From NCBI RefSeq assembly GCF_014203735.1, contig NZ_JACHJQ010000004.1, positions 310,001-374,000 on the forward strand: DNA of 64,000 bases. Reading direction: 5' to 3'. The notes beneath the pieces were generated by a model. The model was given only the letters and a program-made list of their open reading frames with translations. It was not told the DNA's origin and made no database searches. Positions 52,186 through 59,960 of this stretch are shown one piece after another (the first letter of the stretch is position 1; every line of letters begins with the position of its first letter). The position numbers and the translations under genes were made by a program. This DNA is from Actinophytocola algeriensis. Its GTDB lineage: Bacteria > Actinomycetota > Actinomycetes > Mycobacteriales > Pseudonocardiaceae.

Positions 52186-53550
52186 TCAGCCGATCCGGAA
52201 GTCCGCGACACGGATCGGCGACGGCGTGGTGCCGGTCGAACGTTGCTGGTACAGCACGGAAAGCACACCGCCGGCGAGGTCGACGTTCACCTCGCCGAAC
52301 ACGTTCATGCCCGGCCGGTCGAACAGCACGGTCCAGTCCGTCCAGCCACTCGCCCTGGACGCGGCCACGATCCGACCGTACGGCATCACCAGGTACAGGT
52401 TGTCGTCTCCGTCGAACACGATCCGGGTACGACCCGTGGCGTTCGGCGGGATCGGCACCTCGTGCTTGGTCCACGTGCCGTTCGCGTTCTTGGTCAGGTG
52501 GAACGTGCGGGCCCACCGCGTCCGGTCGGCGGCGTAGCTGGTGACGCACTGGGTGAACCGGCCGGGCACGTAGCTGATGACCACGTGCGGGGTGCCGGCC
52601 GAGTCGACGGCCTGGCTCTCCTGGTTCATCAGGCCGTGGTTGGGGTCGAGGGGGTCGACGACGAGGCTCTGGTCGACGGCCACCGGGGTGGTGACGCTCG
52701 TGCCGTTGTCGCGGCGCCAGGTCCGGCCCTGGTCGTCGCTGTAGACGTACCCCGTGTCGTGGTTGGTGAGGCCGCCGGGGTTGCACAGCACGCCCGCGTT
52801 GCCCTCGCGCCAGGTGAACGCCGCGTGCAGGCGCCCGCCGGGGCCGTACGTGAGGCCGTGCAGGTACATGTTGCGGGTGGTGCTGACGACGCCGTTCGGG
52901 CCGGTCCACGACCCGGTCGCCGAGGTCCACCTGCCGAGCTTGCGCCAGGTCCCGTCGTACTCGGCCAGCTCGAGGGTGCCGTTGCCGGAGCCGCCGGTGC
53001 GGAAGCTCAGCTGGAGCTTGCGGTCGGGCGTGACCACGAACCGGGGGTAGCTGATGCCACCGAGGTCGACGCCGTCGAGGGTGCGCTGGACCGGGCCGAA
53101 GTCGTTGATCGACCACTGTGGACGGTCGATGAGCCCCGCGGCCGACTTCACGTAGAACACCGGCGTGTTGTGGGTGTCCATCGCGACGTGCAGGCGGCCG
53201 TCGCGGGGCGAGACGCCCAGCGAGATCACGTTGTGCGAGTCGTTCGCCGACAGCTTGTGGGGGAGCACGACCTTCTGCCACGTCGTGCTTCCGGTGCGGC
53301 GGCGGGCCACGACCGCGCTCCGGTCGGCGGTGTACCAGGCCGCGTACTGGAAGGCGCCGTGCGTGAGGATCGGGTCCTGTGCGAACGACTCGTTGTTGAC
53401 CAGGCCGTCGTAGGACACGAAGTACAGCGCGGCCGGGTCGAGCTGGGTGTCCCGCAGGAAGCGCACCGCGGGATCCGCGACCGGTTCAGCAGCTACCACA
53501 GTGGACCCGGCCATCAGCAGGGTCGCGAGCAGGACACCCAGTCGCTTCAT
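52186..53550 (-). CDS. Secreted BNR-4 repeat protein, probable polysaccharide-active enzyme
   Basis: A 454-aa protein with a cleavable signal peptide (MKRLGVLLATLLMAGSTVVA) and a beta-propeller marked by Asp-box-like turns (SDDQGRTWRRD, VVTPDRKLQLSF, DGDDNLYLVMPYGR). BNR-4 proteins include polysaccharide lyases such as ulvan lyases that act on rhamnose-rich chains. Export plus co-transcription with rhamnose uptake genes suggests it attacks a rhamnosyl polymer outside the cell. ATG at 53550, 1 bp after rhaI. Confidence 0.82.
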   Translation of the reverse strand: MKRLGVLLATLLMAGSTVVAAEPVADPAVRFLRDTQLDPAALYFVSYDGLVNNESFAQDPILTHGAFQYAAWYTADRSAVVARRRTGSTTWQKVVLPHKLSANDSHNVISLGVSPRDGRLHVAMDTHNTPVFYVKSAAGLIDRPQWSINDFGPVQRTLDGVDLGGISYPRFVVTPDRKLQLSFRTGGSGNGTLELAEYDGTWRKLGRWTSATGSWTGPNGVVSTTRNMYLHGLTYGPGGRLHAAFTWREGNAGVLCNPGGLTNHDTGYVYSDDQGRTWRRDNGTSVTTPVAVDQSLVVDPLDPNHGLMNQESQAVDSAGTPHVVISYVPGRFTQCVTSYAADRTRWARTFHLTKNANGTWTKHEVPIPPNATGRTRIVFDGDDNLYLVMPYGRIVAASRASGWTDWTVLFDRPGMNVFGEVNVDLAGGVLSVLYQQRSTGTTPSPIRVADFRIG

Positions 53551-53551
53551 C

Positions 53552-54718
53552 TCATGCTCCCCATCCCGCCGCGGCGCCGCCCTTGCGCGCGTCGCGGATC
53601 GTCTCGAAGTGCCCGGACCGCCGGTACGCGGCGATCGGGTCCGGGTCGATGCCCATGTCCTCGCGCAGCTCGGCGAGCAGCGGCCGCACGTCGGTGGCGA
53701 ACGCGTCGGTCAGCGCGGCGTTCGCCGTCAGCACGTCCCCGGTCTGCTGCGCCGCGCGGAGCGCGTCCTGGTCGACGAGCAGCGCCTTGGCCGTCGCCTC
53801 CTGGACGTTCAGGACCGACCGGATCAGCGCCGGGATCTTCGGTTCGATGTTGTGGCACTGGTCGAGCATGAACGCGACACCCGCGCTCGCGTCGAGCCCG
53901 CCGCCCAGCACGATCTCCACCATGATCCGGAACAGCTGGTACGGGTCCGCCGCGCCGACCATCAGGTCGTCGTCGGCGTAGAACCGCGAGTTGAAGTGGA
54001 ACCCGCCGAGCTTGTCGCGGTGCAACAGGAAGGAGACGATGAACTCGATGTTCGTGCCCGGCGCGTGGTGCCCGGTGTCGACGAGCACCTTCGCGCGTTC
54101 GCCGAGGTCGACGCAGTGCGCGTAGCTGGTGCCCCAGTCCGGCACGTCCATCGTGTAGAACGCGGGCTCGAACAGCTTGTACTCCAGCAACATCCGCTGG
54201 TCGCCGGTGAGCCGGTCGTTCACAGTGGACAGTGCGTCGGACAGGCGCTCCTGCCGGGCGCGGATCGAGTCCTGGCCGGGGTAGTTGGTCCCGTCGGCGA
54301 ACCACAGCGACAGGTCCCGCGACCCGGTCACGTTCATGATCTCGACGCACTCGAGGAGGTGGTCGAGCGCCTTGCGCCGCACCGCCTCGTCCGGGTTGCA
54401 GACGCTGCCGAGCCGGTAGTCGTCCTCCTGGAACACGTTCGGGTTGATCGCCCCCAGCCCGACGCCTCGCTCCTTCGCGTGCTTGGCGAGGTCGCCGTAG
54501 TCGTCGACCCGGTCCCAGGGGATGTGCAACGCGACGGTCGGCGCGACGCCGGTGAACCGGTGCACGGTGGCCGCGTCGTCGACCTTCTCGTACGCGTCGC
54601 GCGGCACCCCCTCCTGCGCGAACACCTTGAAGCGGGTACCGGAGTTGCCGTACGCCCACGAGGGCGTCTCGATGTGCTGGGCACGGAGCGCCGCCTTGAC
54701 GGCTGACTGGTCGATCAT
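53552..54718 (-). CDS. rhaI: L-rhamnose isomerase (RhaI type)
   Basis: A 388-aa isomerase of the xylose-isomerase-like rhamnose family. Metal ligands lie in LLEYKLFEPAFY, LVDTGHHAPGTNIE and GFHFNSRFYADDDLMVG. It converts L-rhamnose to L-rhamnulose. ATG at 54718 has CTAGGAGA ahead; the longer frame runs through the mutarotase gene. No rhamnulokinase or aldolase gene follows. Confidence 0.9.
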   Translation of the reverse strand: MIDQSAVKAALRAQHIETPSWAYGNSGTRFKVFAQEGVPRDAYEKVDDAATVHRFTGVAPTVALHIPWDRVDDYGDLAKHAKERGVGLGAINPNVFQEDDYRLGSVCNPDEAVRRKALDHLLECVEIMNVTGSRDLSLWFADGTNYPGQDSIRARQERLSDALSTVNDRLTGDQRMLLEYKLFEPAFYTMDVPDWGTSYAHCVDLGERAKVLVDTGHHAPGTNIEFIVSFLLHRDKLGGFHFNSRFYADDDLMVGAADPYQLFRIMVEIVLGGGLDASAGVAFMLDQCHNIEPKIPALIRSVLNVQEATAKALLVDQDALRAAQQTGDVLTANAALTDAFATDVRPLLAELREDMGIDPDPIAAYRRSGHFETIRDARKGGAAAGWGA

Positions 54719-54726
54719 CGGTTCTC

Positions 54727-55047
54727 CTAGTCGAGGTGGAAGACCTCGGTGAGCGGCGTGATGCCTTCGTCGGGCGCAGAGTCGTCGAGCCCTTCGAAGA
54801 ACGGCGCCATCTCGGTCTGCCACCGGGTGTTCACATCGCGCGCCGCCATCCCGGCGAGCGCCGCGTCGAGGTCGTCGGTCTCGAAGTACCCGACGAGCAA
54901 CCCGTCCGGCCGGAGGAACAACGAGTAGTTCCGCCAGCCGGTCTCCCGCAGCGCCGCCAGCATGTCCGGCCACACCTCGGCATGCCGTCTGCGGTACTCA
55001 TCGGCCCGGTCGGCCTTCACCTTGAGCAGAAAGCACACACGCCGCAT
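54727..55047 (-). CDS. rhaM: L-rhamnose mutarotase
   Basis: A 106-aa RhaM with the typical start MRRVCFLLKVKADRADEYRR and EVWPDMLAALRETGWRNYSL. It supplies the right anomer to the isomerase 8 bp downstream. ATG at 55047; the open frame beyond is the repeat-filled gap. Confidence 0.92.
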   Translation of the reverse strand: MRRVCFLLKVKADRADEYRRRHAEVWPDMLAALRETGWRNYSLFLRPDGLLVGYFETDDLDAALAGMAARDVNTRWQTEMAPFFEGLDDSAPDEGITPLTEVFHLD

Positions 55048-55068
55048 CAGCTCACCCCGCCCCTGGCC

Positions 55069-55121
55069 GCGATGAAGGACCCCTTCGTCACGCCCAGCGT
55101 GACGAAGGACCCCTTCATCGC
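55069..55121. repeat. Inverted GAAGGACCCCTTC repeat between rhaM and the binding-protein gene
   Basis: GATGAAGGACCCCTTCGTCAC is followed after five bases by GTGACGAAGGACCCCTTCATC. The outer parts are inverted copies, while the GAAGGACCCCTTC core is in the same orientation in both. A stable hairpin inside the operon, probably modulating mRNA levels. Confidence 0.6.
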
Positions 55122-55159
55122 AACGGCACCGTTCGACGTGCCCAGGGCACCTGCCGCCA

Positions 55160-56233
55160 TCAGAAGTCGAAGTCGTCGATGTTGTCGGCGTTGAAGTTGG
55201 TCGGCGGGCCGAGGATGATCTCACCGTCCTTGCCGATCTCGTACTCGCCGAGCTTGCCTGCCTCGAACTTCTCGCCTTCCTTGCCGCTGATCTTCCCCGA
55301 CGCGAGCGACGCGGCCGCGTACCCGGCCAGGTAGCCCAGCTCGATCGGGTTCCACAGCGCGAACTCGGTCACGGTGCCGTCCTTGACGAACTGCCGCATC
55401 TGGTTCGGGGTGCCGAGGCCGGTCAGCTTGACCTTGCCCTTGTACGGCGAGGAGGAGATGTACCGCGCGGCCGCGGAGATGCCCACGGTGGTCGGCGAGA
55501 TGATGCCCTTCAGGTCCGGGATGGACTGGAGCAGACCCTGCGCCTCCTGGAACGACTTCTGGTCGTCGTCGTCCCCGTAGGCGATCTTGACCAGCTCGAT
55601 CTTCGAGTACTCCGGCTTGGTCAGCTCGTCCTTCATGAACTTGATCCAGGTGTTCTGGTTCGTCGCGTTCGGGGTGGCCGACAGGATCGCGATCTTGCCT
55701 TCGCCGCCGATCTGGTCGGACATCAGCTTCACCTGCGACCGGCCGATCTCCTCGGAGTCGGCCTGGTTGACGAAGATCTGCCGCGCGTCGGGGGCGGCGT
55801 CCGAGTCGTAGGTGACGACCGCGATGCCCTTGCTCATCGCGTCCTTCAGCGCGGGCGCGACCGCGTTCGGGTCGTTCGCCGCGATGACGATCGCGTCCTG
55901 GCGCTGCTGGATCAGCGTGTTGATGTAGGACACCTGCGAGGACGCGGACGCGTCGGACGGGCCGACCTCCTTGCCCTCGCCCTTCAACTCCTCGACCGCG
56001 TCGATGCCGCCCTCGTCGACGAGCACCTCGTACGGGTTGTCGATCTCCTTGGGCAGGAAGGCGATCTGCAGGCCTTCCTTGATCTCGGCGTTCGGGTCCG
56101 CCTCGCGTGCGGTACCGCCGCCGCCGTCCCCCTGGGCCTCCTCAGACCCCTTGGTGGTCCCGCCGCAGCTCGCCACCAGGGTCAGCGCCAGTCCGGCGCT
56201 CAGCGTCTGCAACAGACGGTTCGAGCGGAGCAT
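55160..56233 (-). CDS. rhaS: Rhamnose-binding lipoprotein (RhaS type)
   Basis: A 357-aa CUT2 binding protein with lipobox VASC followed by a Gly-rich linker. The body matches RhaS-like proteins (IDNPYEVLVDEGGIDAVEEL, SYINTLIQQRQDAIVIAAND). ATG at 56233 has GAGGAGG upstream, although the permease gene extends 92 bp past this start. Delivers rhamnose to the two permeases encoded upstream. Confidence 0.88.
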   Translation of the reverse strand: MLRSNRLLQTLSAGLALTLVASCGGTTKGSEEAQGDGGGGTAREADPNAEIKEGLQIAFLPKEIDNPYEVLVDEGGIDAVEELKGEGKEVGPSDASASSQVSYINTLIQQRQDAIVIAANDPNAVAPALKDAMSKGIAVVTYDSDAAPDARQIFVNQADSEEIGRSQVKLMSDQIGGEGKIAILSATPNATNQNTWIKFMKDELTKPEYSKIELVKIAYGDDDDQKSFQEAQGLLQSIPDLKGIISPTTVGISAAARYISSSPYKGKVKLTGLGTPNQMRQFVKDGTVTEFALWNPIELGYLAGYAAASLASGKISGKEGEKFEAGKLGEYEIGKDGEIILGPPTNFNADNIDDFDF

Positions 56234-57173
56234 CTTTGGTCCTCCTCGGTTTGAACACGACCGGGACGAGCACGGAGAGGATCAGTAGCAGTCCCGTGAT
56301 GACGTTCTGGATCTCGTTGCTGACATCGTCGAGGAACAACACGTTGCGCAGGCCCGCCATGGCCAGGAGCGCGGTCGCGACCCCGAGCACGGTGCCGCGG
56401 CCACCGAAGATCGACACCCCGCCGAGCAGTACCGCGGCGACCGCGACCAGCTCCATGCCGTTGGCGTTGTCGGCGCGGGCGCTGTTGTAGCGGAGCGTGT
56501 AGATCAGCGACGCGACCGCCGCCAGCCCGCCGGACAGCAGGAAGAGCGAGAACTTGATACGGTCGACGCGGATGCCGGAGAACCGCGTGGTCTGCGCACC
56601 GAGACCGATCGCGTACAGCGACCGCCCGGTGGTGGTCTTGTGCACGAGCACCGCGACCGCCGCGCCGACGAACAACACCAGCACGGTCGCGTACGGCACG
56701 AAGGTGCCCGCGATCGAGTCCGTCGCGAGTGGACGGTAGTTCTCCGGGAACCCGGTCACCGCGCGGTCACCGAGCAGCACGTACGCCAGGCCGCGGTACA
56801 GGCCGAGCGTGCCGATCGTGACCGCGAGCGAGGGCAGCCCGAACCGCACCACCAGCACCGCGTTGACCGACCCGAGCGCCACCCCGGCGAGGATCACGAG
56901 CGGCACGATCGTCTCGAACCCGATCCCCGCGTCCCACAGCGTGCCGGTCAGCGCGGAGCAGAACCCGAGCGTGGACGCGACGGACAGGTCGATCTCGCCG
57001 GTCAGCACGATCGGCAGCAGCGCGAACGCGAGCAGCGCGACCTCGCTGTAGTCCAGCAGCAGGAAGGCGATGTTGCTCTGCTCGCCGAACCCGTCGCTCG
57101 CCGACCCGACCGCGAACACCCCGACACAGAGGACGAGGAGCACGGTCTCCCACCGTAGGAACCTGTCAAGCAC
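56142..57173 (-). CDS. Rhamnose ABC transporter permease (RhaQ type)
   Basis: A 343-aa CUT2 permease with about eight to ten membrane segments and the VSIFGGRGTVLGVATALL loop. GTG at 57173 overlaps the other permease by 8 bp. Its last 30 codons (after VVFKPRRTKDAPLE) lie inside the binding-protein signal-peptide region in another frame, giving a charged cytoplasmic tail. Confidence 0.87.
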   Translation of the reverse strand: MLDRFLRWETVLLVLCVGVFAVGSASDGFGEQSNIAFLLLDYSEVALLAFALLPIVLTGEIDLSVASTLGFCSALTGTLWDAGIGFETIVPLVILAGVALGSVNAVLVVRFGLPSLAVTIGTLGLYRGLAYVLLGDRAVTGFPENYRPLATDSIAGTFVPYATVLVLFVGAAVAVLVHKTTTGRSLYAIGLGAQTTRFSGIRVDRIKFSLFLLSGGLAAVASLIYTLRYNSARADNANGMELVAVAAVLLGGVSIFGGRGTVLGVATALLAMAGLRNVLFLDDVSNEIQNVITGLLLILSVLVPVVFKPRRTKDAPLEPSVADAERRTGADPGGELRRDHQGV

Positions 57174-58176
57174 GGCGCACCGCCCTCTCGGCCCGTAGTC
57201 GTTCCGCGAGTCGCACCATGAACGCCCGGTCGAGCGAGATGGCCACCAGCAGCGCCGCACCGTCGACCGCCCGCTGCCAGAACGCCGGCACGCCGAGGAT
57301 CGGCAGCGCGCTGGTGATCGTGGTCAGCAGCAGCGCGCCGAGCACCGCGCCGAGCACGGTCCCGCTGCCGCCGAAGATCGCGACGCCGCCGACCACGACC
57401 GCCGCGACCACGGCCAGCTCCCGGCCGGTGCCGACGGAGGCGTTGATGGTGCCGAAGTACGCGGCGTGCATGACCCCGCCGAGCCCGACCAGCCCGCCGG
57501 AGATGACGAACGCGGAGAACACCCGCCGCCCGGTCGGGATGCCGGCGAGGCGCGCGGCGTCCGGGTTGGACCCGATGGCGTACAGCTCGCGGCCCGCGCG
57601 GAAGTTGTGCAGTGCGTACGCGGTGAGGCCGAGGACGACCAGCGTGATCAGCGTGAGGTTCGGGATGCCGAGCAGTGAGCCGCTGCCGAGGTCCAGGAAG
57701 CCCTGCGGCATCTGGTAGGCGTTGATCTGGGTGGTGTCCGTGGCCGACGCCCACGCGTAGTCGATGCCGCGGAACACGTACAGCGTGCCGAGCGTGACCA
57801 CGAGCGCGGGCACCTTGGCGATCGCGACGAGTGCGCCGTTGATCGCCCCGCACACCGCGCCGAGCCCGATCCCGGCCAGCACGACCACGATGACCGGCAG
57901 GTCCTTGTCCACGAGGAACAGCTGCCCGGACAGGTAGGCCGTGAGGCCCATGACGGAGCCGACGGACAGGTCGATGTTGCGCGTGATGACGAGCAGCGCC
58001 TGCCCGATCGCCAGCAGCCCGATGATCGACGCGTTGAGGAACAGGTCGTGGATGCCCTGCCCGGACAGGAAACTGGGCCGCGCGATGGTGGCGGCGACGA
58101 CCACGGCGACGAGCGCGACGACGATGCCCAGCTCACGCCCGGCAAAGGCGGACTCCCGCGACGACGGCTTGATCAC
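57166..58176 (-). CDS. Rhamnose ABC transporter permease (RhaP type)
   Basis: A 336-aa CUT2 permease (NIDLSVGSVMGLTAYLSGQL, VAIFGGSGTVLGAVLGALLL). GTG start. It pairs with the RhaQ-like protein as a heterodimer, as in other rhamnose importers with two permease genes. A 154-bp gap with repeat copy C separates it from the ATPase gene. Confidence 0.88.
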   Translation of the reverse strand: MIKPSSRESAFAGRELGIVVALVAVVVAATIARPSFLSGQGIHDLFLNASIIGLLAIGQALLVITRNIDLSVGSVMGLTAYLSGQLFLVDKDLPVIVVVLAGIGLGAVCGAINGALVAIAKVPALVVTLGTLYVFRGIDYAWASATDTTQINAYQMPQGFLDLGSGSLLGIPNLTLITLVVLGLTAYALHNFRAGRELYAIGSNPDAARLAGIPTGRRVFSAFVISGGLVGLGGVMHAAYFGTINASVGTGRELAVVAAVVVGGVAIFGGSGTVLGAVLGALLLTTITSALPILGVPAFWQRAVDGAALLVAISLDRAFMVRLAERLRAERAVRRA

Positions 58177-58198
58177 GCCCCACCTCCGGCGACGCCGT

Positions 58199-58315
58199 GC
58201 CGTGAAAGGCGCGCTGACGGCACAGCGGGTGCCGGGAAAGGCGCTTTCACGGCACTCGACGACTGCAACGCGCCATTCACGGCACTGGACCTGCCGTCAA
58301 CGCGCCTTTCACGGC
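58199..58315. repeat. Composite palindromic repeat, copy C
   Basis: Four GTGAAAGGCGC / GCGCCTTTCAC units fill the gap between the ATPase and the first permease gene of the rhamnose operon. The unit boundaries match the other copies, but the linkers differ. Confidence 0.7.
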
Positions 58316-58330
58316 AACGCCGCCGTCCGG

Positions 58331-59851
58331 TCATGAGGCGCCTCCCGTCGCGGCCTGCAGCACCGACTCCTCCGTGGCGTCTTCTTTGGACAGCTCCTCG
58401 GTCAGCCTGCCCTCGTGCATCACCAGCACCCGGTCGGCCATGCCCAGTACCTCCGGCAGCTCGGAGGAGATCATCAGCACCGCGATCCCGGACGCCGCCA
58501 GCTCCGCCAGCAGCGCGTGCACCTCGACCTTCGCGCCGATGTCGATCCCGCGCGTCGGCTCGTCCACGATGAGCACGCCCGGCTCGGTCGCGAGCCACTT
58601 GCCCAGCACGACCTTCTGCTGGTTCCCGCCGGACAGCGTGGCGACGGGGTCGGTCAGCCGCCGTCGCTTCACCCCGAGCCGGTCGGCCCACTTCGCGGCG
58701 AGTGACCGCTCCTTCGCCCGGCTGACCAGGCCCCACCGGGACACCGCGCCCAGCCGGGGCAGCGTCGCGTTCCGCTCGATCGACAGGTCCAGGATCAGCC
58801 CCTGCTCACGCCGGTCCTCCGGCACCATCGCGACCCCGGCGCGGATCGCGGCCCTCGGGTCACCGAGCGGCAGGCGTTCGCCGTCCACGAGGACCTGCCC
58901 GGCGTCGAGCGGGTCGACCCCGAAGATCGCGCGGGCGACCTCGGAGCGACCCGACCCGACCAGCCCGGCGAGCCCCACGATCTCGCCGCGCCGCACCGAG
59001 AACGAGACGTCCGCGAACACCCCGGCCCGCGTCAGCCCGGCCACGACCAGTGCCTCGGCACCCGCTTCCCCGGTCTGTTCCGGGTAGAGCTGCTCGACCG
59101 ACCGGCCGACCATGCTGCGCACCAGCGTGTCCCGGTCGATGTCGGCCATGGGGGAGCTGGTCACGAGCGCCCCGTCCCGCAGGACGGTCACCCGATGGCA
59201 GATCTCGTACATCTCCTCGAGGCGGTGGGAGATGAACAGCAGCGCCGCGCCGTTCTCGGCCAGCCGCTTCGCCACCCGGAACAGCCGCTCGGTCTCCACA
59301 GTGGACAGCGCGGCCGTCGGCTCGTCCATCACGATGATCCGCGCCTCCGCCGACAGCGCCTTGCCGATCTCGATGATCTGCTGGTCCGCGATCGACAGCC
59401 CGCGCGTGACCCGCCACGGGTCGATCGGCACGCCGAGCGACTCGAACAGCTCGGCGGCCTTCGCGTTCATGCTCGCCCGGTCGATCCGCCGGAACGACCG
59501 CACCGGCTGGCGGCCCATGAACACGTTCTCCGCGACCGTGAGGTCCGGGAACTGGGTCGGTTCCTGGTGGATCACCGCGATGCCGTGCCGCTGCGCGTCG
59601 CGCGGGCCGGAGAACCCCACGGGTGCGTCGTCGACCAGCACCACGCCGGAGTCGGGCCGGTGCTCACCGCCGATCACCCGCACCACCGTGGACTTGCCGG
59701 CTCCGTTCTCGCCCGCGAGTCCGTGGACCTCCCCAGGGTGCAGTGCCAGGGAAACTCCCCGCAACGCGTGCACCGCGGCGAATGACTTGTGGACATCGCG
59801 CAGCTCAAGCAGCGGGGGCACCTTCGCCGTCAACGCGCTCACCGCCTGCAC
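58331..59851 (-). CDS. Rhamnose ABC transporter ATP-binding protein (RhaT type)
   Basis: A 506-aa duplicated ATPase. N-terminal half: P-loop GENGAGKST, signature-like GLSIADQQ, Walker B IIVMDEPTAAL. C-terminal half: GLVGSGRSE in place of a P-loop, LSGGNQQK signature, and VLIVDEPTRGID. GTG start; the LacI-type palindrome lies seven bases before it. First gene of the operon. Confidence 0.9.
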   Translation of the reverse strand: MQAVSALTAKVPPLLELRDVHKSFAAVHALRGVSLALHPGEVHGLAGENGAGKSTVVRVIGGEHRPDSGVVLVDDAPVGFSGPRDAQRHGIAVIHQEPTQFPDLTVAENVFMGRQPVRSFRRIDRASMNAKAAELFESLGVPIDPWRVTRGLSIADQQIIEIGKALSAEARIIVMDEPTAALSTVETERLFRVAKRLAENGAALLFISHRLEEMYEICHRVTVLRDGALVTSSPMADIDRDTLVRSMVGRSVEQLYPEQTGEAGAEALVVAGLTRAGVFADVSFSVRRGEIVGLAGLVGSGRSEVARAIFGVDPLDAGQVLVDGERLPLGDPRAAIRAGVAMVPEDRREQGLILDLSIERNATLPRLGAVSRWGLVSRAKERSLAAKWADRLGVKRRRLTDPVATLSGGNQQKVVLGKWLATEPGVLIVDEPTRGIDIGAKVEVHALLAELAASGIAVLMISSELPEVLGMADRVLVMHEGRLTEELSKEDATEESVLQAATGGAS

Positions 59852-59857
59852 GGGTCA

Positions 59858-59869
59858 TGAAACGTTTCA
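59858..59869. promoter_or_regulatory. LacI-family operator TGAAACGTTTCA
   Basis: A perfect 12-bp palindrome with the central CG typical of LacI-family sites, placed between the promoter region and the first codon of the rhamnose operon. No LacI-type gene is in the window, so the regulator must be encoded elsewhere. Confidence 0.65.
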
Positions 59870-59960
59870 GGCAACGTAGCCGAGTGCCGGTGAACGGGTC
59901 AAGACCCCGGAATCGCCACGTTCCAGACCGTGCCCCACAGGTGTGCTTAGACTCGGCCGG

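Noticed and set aside
50584-53871. 1095-aa plus-strand open frame
   Set aside because: It runs opposite the isomerase-like and BNR-4 genes, both of which have recognisable domains and starts; it is a GC-rich antisense shadow.
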